Assembly: GCF_014650035.1 (NCBI RefSeq)
Contig: NZ_BMUE01000002.1
Coordinates: forward strand, 310,001-374,000
Length of the DNA stretch: 64,000 bases
Origin: Streptomyces lucensis JCM 4490
Lineage (GTDB): Bacteria > Actinomycetota > Actinomycetes > Streptomycetales > Streptomycetaceae
Direction of reading: 5' to 3'
A model generated the notes under the pieces. That model saw only the letters and a program-made list of their open reading frames with translations, was not told the DNA's origin and did not search any database. Positions within the stretch are counted from its first letter, which is position 1. The number at the start of each line of letters is the position of its first letter. Positions 35,149 to 43,630 of the stretch are shown piece after piece. The translations under genes were made by a program, and so were the position numbers.

Positions 35149-35433
35149 GTGGACAAGAAGAACGCCCTGCGCGCCGGCGCCCTGGCCGCCGGTACGACGC
35201 TGATGATGCTGCTCATGTCGTCCCCCGCGCTCGCGCTGGCGCGCGACGACGGCGACGACCCCGGCACCGGCCTGAGCGTCGCCGAGACGCTGGGCCTCTA
35301 CGTGCTGCTCCCGGTGGCGCTGTTCGCCGTCATCGCCGGCCTGGTCATGGTGCTGAGCAAGTCCCAGGCCAAGAAGGACGACACCTCGTCCAACATCACC
35401 GTGAAGTCCGGCACCCAGGCGACCAAGGCCTGA
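35149..35433 (+). CDS. Small exported or membrane protein, possibly leaderless
   Basis: A 94-residue protein with an N-terminal signal-like segment (KKNALRAGALAAGTTLMMLLMSSPALALA), a short acidic stretch (RDDGDDPGTG) and one transmembrane helix (TLGLYVLLPVALFAVIAGLVMVLS), ending in a Lys/Thr/Ser-rich cytoplasmic tail. GTG 35149 has no ribosome-binding site. TAACTT (35136-35141) fits TAnnnT and ends 7 bases before the GTG, so the message may be leaderless. A type I membrane protein of unknown function; it follows malQ by 48 bases but is probably its own unit. Confidence 0.78.
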   Translation: MDKKNALRAGALAAGTTLMMLLMSSPALALARDDGDDPGTGLSVAETLGLYVLLPVALFAVIAGLVMVLSKSQAKKDDTSSNITVKSGTQATKA

Positions 35434-35523
35434 CCGGACCGCAGTTCCTCGCGCCGGGGCGCCTTGCCTCCCGCCGGTACGCGCACACGCCGTAACCGGA
35501 CGGGGCGGGCGCCCTCGGTGTTT

Positions 35524-35543
35524 GCCGGGCCGCGCCGCCCGGC
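35524..35543 (-). terminator. Short GC hairpin after the MarR-family gene
   Basis: GCCGGGC (35524-35530) and GCCCGGC (35537-35543) form a 7-bp stem with a 6-base loop just beyond the MarR-family stop at 35548. On the opposite side it also follows the small membrane-protein gene. It is weak for a terminator and has no T-run. Confidence 0.4.
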
Positions 35544-35547
35544 CGGG

Positions 35548-36057
35548 CTACTTCGCGGTCCCCGCCAGCAAGTCCCGCAACAGGTCGGCCAGCCGGCCGG
35601 CCTGTTCGGCGTCCAGGGCGTCCAGGGCGTCCCGCTGTTCGGCCAGTCCCGCGCCGACGGCCTCGTCGATCAGCCGCAGCCCCTCCTCGGTGAGCGTCAC
35701 GCGCAGGCCGCGCCGGTCGTGCGGGTCGGGTGAGCGGCGCAGCAGCCCGGCGCGTTCCAGCTTGTCGAGGCGTCCGGTCATCCCGCCCGTGGTGAGCATG
35801 AGCGTGGCCGACAGCTCGCGCGGGGAGAGGGTGTGCGGCTCGCCTGCCCGGCGCAGGGTGGCCAGCACGTCGAACTCGCCCCGGGAGATGCCGTAGGGCT
35901 CGTAGGCCTTCTCCATGCGGTCACCCATGGCGCGCGCGAGCCGGAAGACACGGCCGAAGACCTCCATCGCCCTGGTGTCGAGGTCGGGCCGCACCCGGGC
36001 CCACTGGCCGATGATCGCGTCGACGGCGTCCGTCCGCCGCTCCTCCTGCTGCTGCAT
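35548..36057 (-). CDS. MarR-family transcriptional regulator
   Basis: A 169-residue winged helix-turn-helix repressor. The DNA-binding core is FDVLATLRRAGEPHTLSPRELSATLMLTTGGMTGRLDKLERAGLLRR, followed by the wing SPDPHDRRGLRVTLTEEG (DxRR motif). Dimerisation helices flank it. It is divergent from a DMT-family exporter gene; a 24-base palindrome in the 116-base spacer is the likely operator. MarR proteins usually lose DNA binding when a small aromatic or toxic compound binds, which would switch on the exporter. Confidence 0.92.
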   Translation of the reverse strand: MQQQEERRTDAVDAIIGQWARVRPDLDTRAMEVFGRVFRLARAMGDRMEKAYEPYGISRGEFDVLATLRRAGEPHTLSPRELSATLMLTTGGMTGRLDKLERAGLLRRSPDPHDRRGLRVTLTEEGLRLIDEAVGAGLAEQRDALDALDAEQAGRLADLLRDLLAGTAK

Positions 36058-36101
36058 GGGCCGAGTATCCGCCCCCTTCCGATCGGCCGCAAGAAAGGGA
36101 C

Positions 36102-36133
36102 TTGACGCTAAGTAGCTTAGAGTTAAGCTACTT
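36102..36133 (+). promoter_or_regulatory. Exporter promoter overlapped by a MarR-type palindrome
   Basis: AAGTAGCTTA (36110-36119) and TAAGCTACTT (36124-36133) are perfect inverted 10-mers around a 4-base spacer. TTGACG (36102-36107) and TAAGCT (36124-36129), 16 bases apart, make a good -35/-10 pair for the exporter gene. A repressor on the palindrome would cover the -10 box and the spacer, blocking polymerase. Confidence 0.82.
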
Positions 36134-36173
36134 GCCAGTGATTCATTCGCTCGTCTCCCGAAGGATGTCTCCC

Positions 36174-37115
36174 ATGACCGCCGTCCGCGCCACCCGCCCC
36201 GCCGCCCTGGCGGCCGTCACCGCTCTCGCCCCGGTCTCCTGGGGCACCACCTACGCCGTCACCACCGAGTTCCTGCCGCCGGACCGCCCCCTGTTCACGG
36301 CCCTGGCCCGCGCCCTGCCCGCCGGTCTGGCGCTGCTCGCCGTCACCCGCGTGCTGCCCCGCGGCGCCTGGTGGGCGAAGGCGGCGGTACTGGGCGCGCT
36401 GAACATCGGCGCCTTCTTCCCGCTGCTGTTCGTGGCGGCGTACCGGCTGCCCGGTGGAACGGCCGCGGTCGTCGGCTCGCTCGGGCCGCTGTTCGTGGTC
36501 GGCCTCTCCGTGCCGCTGCTCGGGCAGCGGCCGGCCGCGCGGACGCTCGCCGCGGGGACCGCCGCCGCGTTCGGCGTCAGCCTCGTCGTCCTCAGGGGAG
36601 CCGGCGCCCTGGACACCGTCGGCGTGCTCGCCGCCGCCGCCTCCACCGCCTCCATGGCGGCCGGGACGGTCCTGACCAAGCGCTGGGGACGCCCGGACGG
36701 GGTGAGCCCCCTCGCCCTCACCGGCTGGCAGCTCACCGCGGGCGGCCTGCTGATCGCGCCCCTGGCCCTCCTGGCCGAGGGCGCCCCGCCCGCACTGGAC
36801 GGCCGTGCCACCGCCGGCTACCTCTACCTCGCCCTGGCCAACACGGCCCTCGCCTACTGGCTCTGGTTCCGGGGCATCGGCCGGCTCACCGCCACACAGG
36901 CGGGCTTCCTGGGCCCGCTCTCCCCGCTCACCGCCGCCGTCGTCGGCTGGGCGGCCCTCGGCCAGGAACTCACCGCCGCGCAGCTGGCAGGCATGACCCT
37001 CGCGTTCACGGCGACGCTGGCGGGCCAGCTGCCGGCCGGCGCGCGCCGGCCGGCCGGACCCGGCGGGAGCAGCGGCCACGACCGCACGGCGGTCCTGGCG
37101 GCCCAGGGACGGTAG
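36174..37115 (+). CDS. EamA/DMT-family exporter
   Basis: A 313-residue membrane protein with ten predicted helices in two EamA repeats, typical of RhaT/YdcZ-like drug/metabolite transporters. The N-terminal repeat carries SWGTTYAVTTEFLPPDRPLFTALARALPAGL and the second ALANTALAYWLWFRGIGRLTATQAGFLGPLSPLTAAVVGW, the family's inverted-repeat signature. ATG 36174 follows GAAGGA by 8 bases. It is divergent from and probably repressed by the MarR-family gene product. The substrate is unknown. Confidence 0.93.
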   Translation: MTAVRATRPAALAAVTALAPVSWGTTYAVTTEFLPPDRPLFTALARALPAGLALLAVTRVLPRGAWWAKAAVLGALNIGAFFPLLFVAAYRLPGGTAAVVGSLGPLFVVGLSVPLLGQRPAARTLAAGTAAAFGVSLVVLRGAGALDTVGVLAAAASTASMAAGTVLTKRWGRPDGVSPLALTGWQLTAGGLLIAPLALLAEGAPPALDGRATAGYLYLALANTALAYWLWFRGIGRLTATQAGFLGPLSPLTAAVVGWAALGQELTAAQLAGMTLAFTATLAGQLPAGARRPAGPGGSSGHDRTAVLAAQGR

Positions 37116-37145
37116 GCGCACACCGGCGGCCGCCGGCAGGCGGAC

Positions 37146-37180
37146 GACAGGGCGCCCGGTGAGACACCGGGCGCCCTGTC
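37146..37180. terminator. Bidirectional terminator between the DMT exporter and pepN
   Basis: GACAGGGCGCCCGGTG (37146-37161) and CACCGGGCGCCCTGTC (37165-37180) form a perfect 16-bp stem with a 3-base loop (AGA) between two convergent genes. It can end transcription from both sides. Confidence 0.9.
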
Positions 37181-37216
37181 CGCGTCGTACTACCGGTACT
37201 ACCCGGCCTACCGGTA

Positions 37217-39790
37217 CTACTCGGCGGCCGCGTCCGCCGCCTGGGCCTTCAGGGCCCGCTCGATGCCCGAGCGGGACTCCGACACGAGGCGGCGCAGTGC
37301 CGCGTTCGGCTCGGCCGCGGCCAGCCAGCTGTCCGTCTTGGCCAGGGTCTCCTCGGAGACCTGGACCGACGGGTACAGGCCGGTCGCGATCTGCTGGGCG
37401 ATCTCGTGCGAACGGGAGTCCCAGAGGTCCTTGACGACCTCGAAGTACCGCTCCGTGTACGGCGCCAGCAGCTCGCGCTGGTCGGTCTGCACGAAGCCGC
37501 CGATCACGGCCTCCTGCACGGCGTTCGGCAGCTTGTCGGACTCCACGACCGACGCCCAGGCCTCGGCCTTGGCCTCCGCCGTGGGACGGGCCGCGCGCGC
37601 GGTGGCCGCGTGCCGCTCACCGGCGGCGGTACGGTCCCGCTCGTACTCGCCCGCGATCTCGGCCTCGTCGAACCGGCCGACCGCGGCGAGCCGCTGCACG
37701 AACGCCCAGCGCAGCTCGGTGTCCACGGCCAGACCCTCGATGGTCTGCGTGCCGTCCAGCAGCCCCTCCAGCAGGTCCAGCTGCTCGGGGGTGCGCGCCG
37801 TCGCCGCGAACGCCCGCGCCCAGGCCAGCTGGTGGTCACCGGCCGGCTCGGCCGCGCGCAGGTGGGCCAGCGTGGCGTCGGTCCAGCGGGTCAGCAGGGC
37901 CTCGCGGGCGGCCGGGTCGGCGTACAGCTCGATCGCCAGCTTCACCTGGCGGTGCAGCGACTGCACCACGCCGATGTCGGACTCCTTGCCGACGCCGGAG
38001 AGCACCAGGGAGAGGTAGTCGCGGGTGGCCAGCTCGCCGTCCCGCGTCATGTCCCAGGCGGACGCCCAGCACAGGGCGCGCGGCAGGGACGCCTCGAAGT
38101 CGCCGAGGTGCTCGGTGACGACCTTCAGCGACTCCTCGTCGAGGCGGACCTTCGCGTACGACAGGTCGTCGTCGTTGAGCAGGAAGACCGCCGGGCGGCG
38201 CCGGCCGGCCAGCTGCGGCACGGCCGTCAGCTCGCCGTCCACGTCCAGCTCGATCCGCTCGGTGCGCACCAGCTTGCCGGTGGCCTCGTCGAGGTCGTAC
38301 AGGCCGACGGCGATGCGGTGCGGGCGCAGGGTCGGCTCGCCCTTGGCGCCGGCCGGCAGCGCCGGCGCCTCCTGGCGGACGGCGAAGGAGGTGATGGCAC
38401 CGTCGGCGCCGGTGGTGATCTCCGGGCGCAGCACGTTGATGCCGGCGGTCTCCAGCCACTTCCTCGACCAGGTCTTCAGGTCGCGGCCGGAGGTCTCCTC
38501 CAGGGCGCCGAGCAGGTCCGACAGGCGCGTGTTGCCGAACGCGTGCCGCTTGAAGTAGGCCTGCACGCCCTGGAAGAACTCGTCCTCGCCGACGTACGCC
38601 ACGAGCTGCTTGAGCACGCTCGCGCCCTTGGCGTAGGTGATGCCGTCGAAGTTGACGAGCACGTCGTCCAGGTCGCGGATGTCCGCCATGATCGGGTGCG
38701 TGGACGGCAGCTGGTCCTGGCGGTACGCCCAGGTCTTCATCTGGTTGGCGAACGTGGTCCACGAGTGCGGCCACTTCGAGCCGGGCGCGGCGGCCTGGCA
38801 GGCCACCTCGGCGTAGGTGGCGAACGACTCGTTCAGCCACAGGTCGTTCCACCACTCCATGGTGACCAGGTCGCCGAACCACATGTGGGCCAGCTCGTGC
38901 AGGATCGTCGCGGCCCGCACCTCGTACGACGCGTCGGTCACCTTGGACCGGAAGACGTACTGGTCGCGGATGGTCACGGCGCCCGCGTTCTCCATCGCGC
39001 CCGCGTTGAACTCGGGCACGAAGAGCTGGTCGTACTTCGCGAACGGGTAGGCGTAGTCGAACTTCTCCTGGAACCAGTCGAAGCCCTGCCGGGTCACGTC
39101 GAAGATCGCGTCCGCGTCCAGGAACTCGGCCAGCGAGGGGCGGCAGTAGATGCCGAGCGGCACGGACTGGCCGTCCTTCTCGTACACGCTGTGCACGGAG
39201 TGGTACGGGCCGACGATCAGCGCGGTGACGTACGTCGAGATGCGCGGCGTCGGCTCGAACGTCCAGACGTTGTCCTCGGGCTTCGGCGTCGGCGAGTTCG
39301 AGATCACCGTCCAGCCCTCGGGCGCCGTCACCGTGAACTGGAAGGTCGCCTTCAGGTCGGGCTGCTCGAAGGAGGCGAAGACGCGGCGGGCGTCCGGCAC
39401 CTCGAACTGGGTGTACAGGTAGGCCTGCTCGTCGACCGGGTCGACGAAGCGGTGCAGGCCCTCGCCGGTGTTGGTGTACGCGCAGTCGGCCACGACGCGC
39501 AGGATGTTGCGCCCCGCCAGCAGACCCGGCAGCGCGATCCGGGAGTCCGCGAAGACCTCCGCGGGGTCGAGCGAGTCCCCGTTGAGCGTCACCTCGTGGA
39601 CGGCCGGGGCCACCAGGTCGATGAAGCTGTCGCCGCCGTTGCCGGCGACGTCGAAGCGCACCGTGGTCACGGACCGGTAGGTACCGCCCTCCTGCGCCCC
39701 GGAGAGGTCGAGTTCGATCTCGTACGAGTCAACGGTGAGCAGCTCCGCCCGCTGCTGAGCCTCTTCGCGAGTCAGGTTTGTGCCAGGCAC
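37217..39790 (-). CDS. pepN: Aminopeptidase N (M1 family), first copy
   Basis: An 857-residue cytoplasmic zinc aminopeptidase that removes N-terminal residues from peptides. The exopeptidase signature GAMEN is at residues 264-268. The zinc site is HELAH (298-302) with Glu321 in WLNESFA; Glu299 is the general base. GTG 39790 is used, with GAGGAG about 7 bases upstream. It starts MPGTNLTREEA, almost the same as the second copy at 54093-56675. After TAG there are further in-frame TAG codons within 30 bases. It diverges from the DUF1203 gene. Confidence 0.95.
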   Translation of the reverse strand: MPGTNLTREEAQQRAELLTVDSYEIELDLSGAQEGGTYRSVTTVRFDVAGNGGDSFIDLVAPAVHEVTLNGDSLDPAEVFADSRIALPGLLAGRNILRVVADCAYTNTGEGLHRFVDPVDEQAYLYTQFEVPDARRVFASFEQPDLKATFQFTVTAPEGWTVISNSPTPKPEDNVWTFEPTPRISTYVTALIVGPYHSVHSVYEKDGQSVPLGIYCRPSLAEFLDADAIFDVTRQGFDWFQEKFDYAYPFAKYDQLFVPEFNAGAMENAGAVTIRDQYVFRSKVTDASYEVRAATILHELAHMWFGDLVTMEWWNDLWLNESFATYAEVACQAAAPGSKWPHSWTTFANQMKTWAYRQDQLPSTHPIMADIRDLDDVLVNFDGITYAKGASVLKQLVAYVGEDEFFQGVQAYFKRHAFGNTRLSDLLGALEETSGRDLKTWSRKWLETAGINVLRPEITTGADGAITSFAVRQEAPALPAGAKGEPTLRPHRIAVGLYDLDEATGKLVRTERIELDVDGELTAVPQLAGRRRPAVFLLNDDDLSYAKVRLDEESLKVVTEHLGDFEASLPRALCWASAWDMTRDGELATRDYLSLVLSGVGKESDIGVVQSLHRQVKLAIELYADPAAREALLTRWTDATLAHLRAAEPAGDHQLAWARAFAATARTPEQLDLLEGLLDGTQTIEGLAVDTELRWAFVQRLAAVGRFDEAEIAGEYERDRTAAGERHAATARAARPTAEAKAEAWASVVESDKLPNAVQEAVIGGFVQTDQRELLAPYTERYFEVVKDLWDSRSHEIAQQIATGLYPSVQVSEETLAKTDSWLAAAEPNAALRRLVSESRSGIERALKAQAADAAAE

Positions 39791-39924
39791 GCGGTCATCT
39801 CCTCGTTATGTGTCGGTTGCGTCATCCTTCCATGGACCCACCCCGATCCCTCCACCAGATTCACCTGCGGCGCGATGTCCGTTTCCCGCCGGACGACGGC
39901 CCGCTCGCGCGCGACGCTGGCTCC

Positions 39925-40416
39925 ATGACGACCACCACGACGGCATACACCGCGCGACCGCTCTCGGCGCAGGTCCTCCGGGAGCTGCGCACCCGCGACG
40001 ACGCCGGGCGCGCCCCGGTCCCCGTGACGGACGAGGAGGGCGGCGCCCCGCTGCGCTGCTGCCTGCGCCGTGGCGAGCCCGGCGAGCGCATCGCCCTGGT
40101 CTCGTACGCGCCGCTGCGCCGCTGGGCGGCCGGCACGGGCGTCGATCCGGGCGCCTACGACGAGCAGGGCCCCGTCTTCATCCATGCCGGGGACTGCCCG
40201 GGCCCGGCGGCCGGCGCCGCCCTGCCCTTCACGAACGCCCACCGCACGGTCCGCCGCTACTCGGCCGCCGGCCGCATCCTCGGCGGCCGCCTGGTCGAGG
40301 ACGAGGCCGGCACGCGTGCCGCCTTCGCGGAGGCGTTCGCCGACCCGGAGGTGGCGCTGGTCCACGTGCGGGCGGTGGAGTACGGCTGCTTCCTGTACGA
40401 GGTGCGCGGGACCTGA
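39925..40416 (+). CDS. DUF1203-domain protein
   Basis: A 163-residue soluble protein. The pattern CCLRRGEPGERIALVSYAPL, GPVFIHAGDCPGP, FTNAHRTVRRYSAAGRILGGRLVE, EVALVHVRAVEYGCFLYEV is characteristic of the DUF1203 family, which has no known function. ATG 39925 (MTTTTTAYTARPL) is preferred; the frame runs back to 39778 without similarity. No ribosome-binding site is clear, so the start could be leaderless or slightly different. It is convergent with asd and separated from it by a terminator hairpin. Confidence 0.88.
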   Translation: MTTTTTAYTARPLSAQVLRELRTRDDAGRAPVPVTDEEGGAPLRCCLRRGEPGERIALVSYAPLRRWAAGTGVDPGAYDEQGPVFIHAGDCPGPAAGAALPFTNAHRTVRRYSAAGRILGGRLVEDEAGTRAAFAEAFADPEVALVHVRAVEYGCFLYEVRGT

Positions 40417-40430
40417 GCCGGACGGCGCGG

Positions 40431-40463
40431 AGGGGCGGCCACGCGCGCGTGACCGCCCCTTTT
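40431..40463. terminator. Terminator between the DUF1203 gene and asd
   Basis: AGGGGCGG-C-CACG and CGTG-A-CCGCCCCT pair around a CGCG loop (40431-40460), with one mismatch, and are followed by TTTT (40460-40463) on the forward strand. It serves the forward DUF1203 gene and, read from the other side, asd. Confidence 0.85.
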
Positions 40464-40478
40464 GGAGTGCCGGGTGTC

Positions 40479-42093
<1,615 letters not shown>

Positions 42094-42117
42094 AGGGGAA
42101 ACGCGGCGAGGAGAGGG

Positions 42118-42657
42118 GTGGCTGTGCTGCGCGGAGATGCCCGCTGCGGCCAGGGGGAGGACCTGGGCGCCGACGATCCGCTGGACGCGGCCCAGCAACG
42201 CCGGGTGCGGGCGGTGCTCGCGCTGGGCGGGGTGCCGCAGTCGGACCTGCCGGACGGGGTGCAGCAGGTCCGCCTGCGGCTGCTGGAGCGGACCGCGAGC
42301 GGCCGCGAGGCCCCGCGGGACGTGTCGGCGTGGGCGGCGGTGGTCGCCTCCAACCTCGCCATGGACTGGCACCGGGCCAAGCGGCGCCGGGAGCGGCTGG
42401 GGGAGCGGCTGGCCGCGCTGCACGAGCCCGTGCACCCCTCCGGCGAGGAGACCAGCCTGCTCTCCCTCGCCGTCGCCCGGGGCCTGGACGAACTGCCCGC
42501 GGCCCAGCGGCAGGTGCTCGTCCTGCGGTTCTTCGCCGACCTGCCGGTGCGGGACATCGCCGGGCAGCTGGGCGTCCCCGAGGGCACGGTCAAGAGCAGG
42601 CTGCACACGGCGGTCCGCGCGCTGCGCGAGAGGCTGCACGAGGACGAGGTGGTGTGA
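42118..42657 (+). CDS. ECF RNA polymerase sigma factor (second pair)
   Basis: A roughly 179-residue sigma factor (GTG 42118 or 42124; GAGGAG is 4 or 10 bases before). Region 2 is RVRAVLALGGVPQSDLPDGVQQVRLRLLER with SAWAAVVASNLAMDWHRAKRRRERL. Region 4 is LDELPAAQRQVLVLRFFADLPVRDIAGQLGVPEGTVKSRLHTAVRALRERL. It is the typical short ECF layout. One base separates its stop from the start of the membrane partner, as in sigma/anti-sigma operons. The longer frame to 41473 passes through antisense sequence. Confidence 0.9.
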   Translation: MAVLRGDARCGQGEDLGADDPLDAAQQRRVRAVLALGGVPQSDLPDGVQQVRLRLLERTASGREAPRDVSAWAAVVASNLAMDWHRAKRRRERLGERLAALHEPVHPSGEETSLLSLAVARGLDELPAAQRQVLVLRFFADLPVRDIAGQLGVPEGTVKSRLHTAVRALRERLHEDEVV

Positions 42658-42658
42658 C

Positions 42659-43555
42659 GTGACCGCCGGACACGAGGGCACGGACGGTGCGGCCCGCGAC
42701 GGCATGGACGCCCTGATGGCGGCGATCACCGGGGAGCCCCTGCCGGAGGACGCCCGCCGGGACCCGGCCGTCCTGGCCGAGCACCGGGCGGCCGAGGCCG
42801 ATCTGGCCGTGCTGAGGGGCCGGCTGACCTGGCTGGCGGAGGCCCTGACCGGGGAGACGCAGGCGCCCGCGTCCGGGGAGGAGCCGGCGCCCGCGCAGGA
42901 TCCGGCGCGGGCGGCGGAACGGGCGGCCCCGCCGCCCGCCGCCGCCCGCCCGCCCGGTGACCGCCCCCGCAGCCGCACTCGCCCCACCGGCCGGTCCCGG
43001 CCCCCGCGCCCCGGCCGCCCGTCGGGACCCCGCCGGGCGTGGCGCATCGCGCTCGGCTCGCTCGCCGGTGCCGCGGCCTTCTCCCTGGCCCTCGGCCTCG
43101 GCTGGCTCGTGGCGAACTCCCCGGGCGGCCTGACGGCGGACGGGGGCGCCGACGAGAAGACGGCGAGGAGCGCGGCCGACGCGACGGCCGAGGCGGCCGG
43201 ACGGGACGGCCGGCCGGCCGACCCGGCGCGCGAACTCGCCTGTTCCAGGCTGGTGGTGGAGGGCACGGTGACCGGGGTCGGGCGCGAGCCGTCCGGCGGG
43301 AGCCGGGTCACGCTGACCGTGATCCGCTCCTACCGGCCCGCGCACGGACCGGCCGAGGTCTCCTTCCGGCTCGACGGCGGCGCCGAGCCGGCACCGCGCG
43401 CGGGACAGCACGTCCTCGTCCGCGTCGGCAAGGGCCGGCAGCACGCCGGCCTGTGGGCCGTCGGCGACGCCCGGGTGGCCGACGCCCGCGCCTGGATCAC
43501 CGAGGCCCTGCCCGAGTCCCGGCACCTGGCGTGCCCCTCCGGCGGGACGCCGTGA
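42659..43555 (+). CDS. Single-pass membrane protein, probable anti-sigma partner
   Basis: A 298-residue protein. The N-terminal 90 residues are acidic and helical (MDALMAAITGEPLPEDARRDPAVLAEHRAAEADLAVL), a pattern seen in Streptomyces anti-sigma factors that lack the zinc motif. A Pro/Arg-rich stretch follows, then one helix (WRIALGSLAGAAAFSLALGLGWLVANSP) and an external domain of about 160 residues with two Cys. GTG 42659 starts 1 base after the sigma stop. The position and topology suggest it holds the sigma factor and senses something outside the cell. Confidence 0.78.
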   Translation: MTAGHEGTDGAARDGMDALMAAITGEPLPEDARRDPAVLAEHRAAEADLAVLRGRLTWLAEALTGETQAPASGEEPAPAQDPARAAERAAPPPAAARPPGDRPRSRTRPTGRSRPPRPGRPSGPRRAWRIALGSLAGAAAFSLALGLGWLVANSPGGLTADGGADEKTARSAADATAEAAGRDGRPADPARELACSRLVVEGTVTGVGREPSGGSRVTLTVIRSYRPAHGPAEVSFRLDGGAEPAPRAGQHVLVRVGKGRQHAGLWAVGDARVADARAWITEALPESRHLACPSGGTP

Positions 43556-43580
43556 CGGGAGCGGGCGCGGGAACGCGAAG

Positions 43581-43612
43581 AGGGGCGGGCGCCCTCACGG
43601 ACACCCGCCCCT
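43581..43612. terminator. Terminator between the anti-sigma gene and the subtilase
   Basis: AGGGGCGGG (43581-43589) and CCCGCCCCT (43604-43612) form a 9-bp stem with a 14-base loop between two convergent genes. Confidence 0.7.
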
Positions 43613-43630
43613 GCCGGTCGGTCGGCCCGC

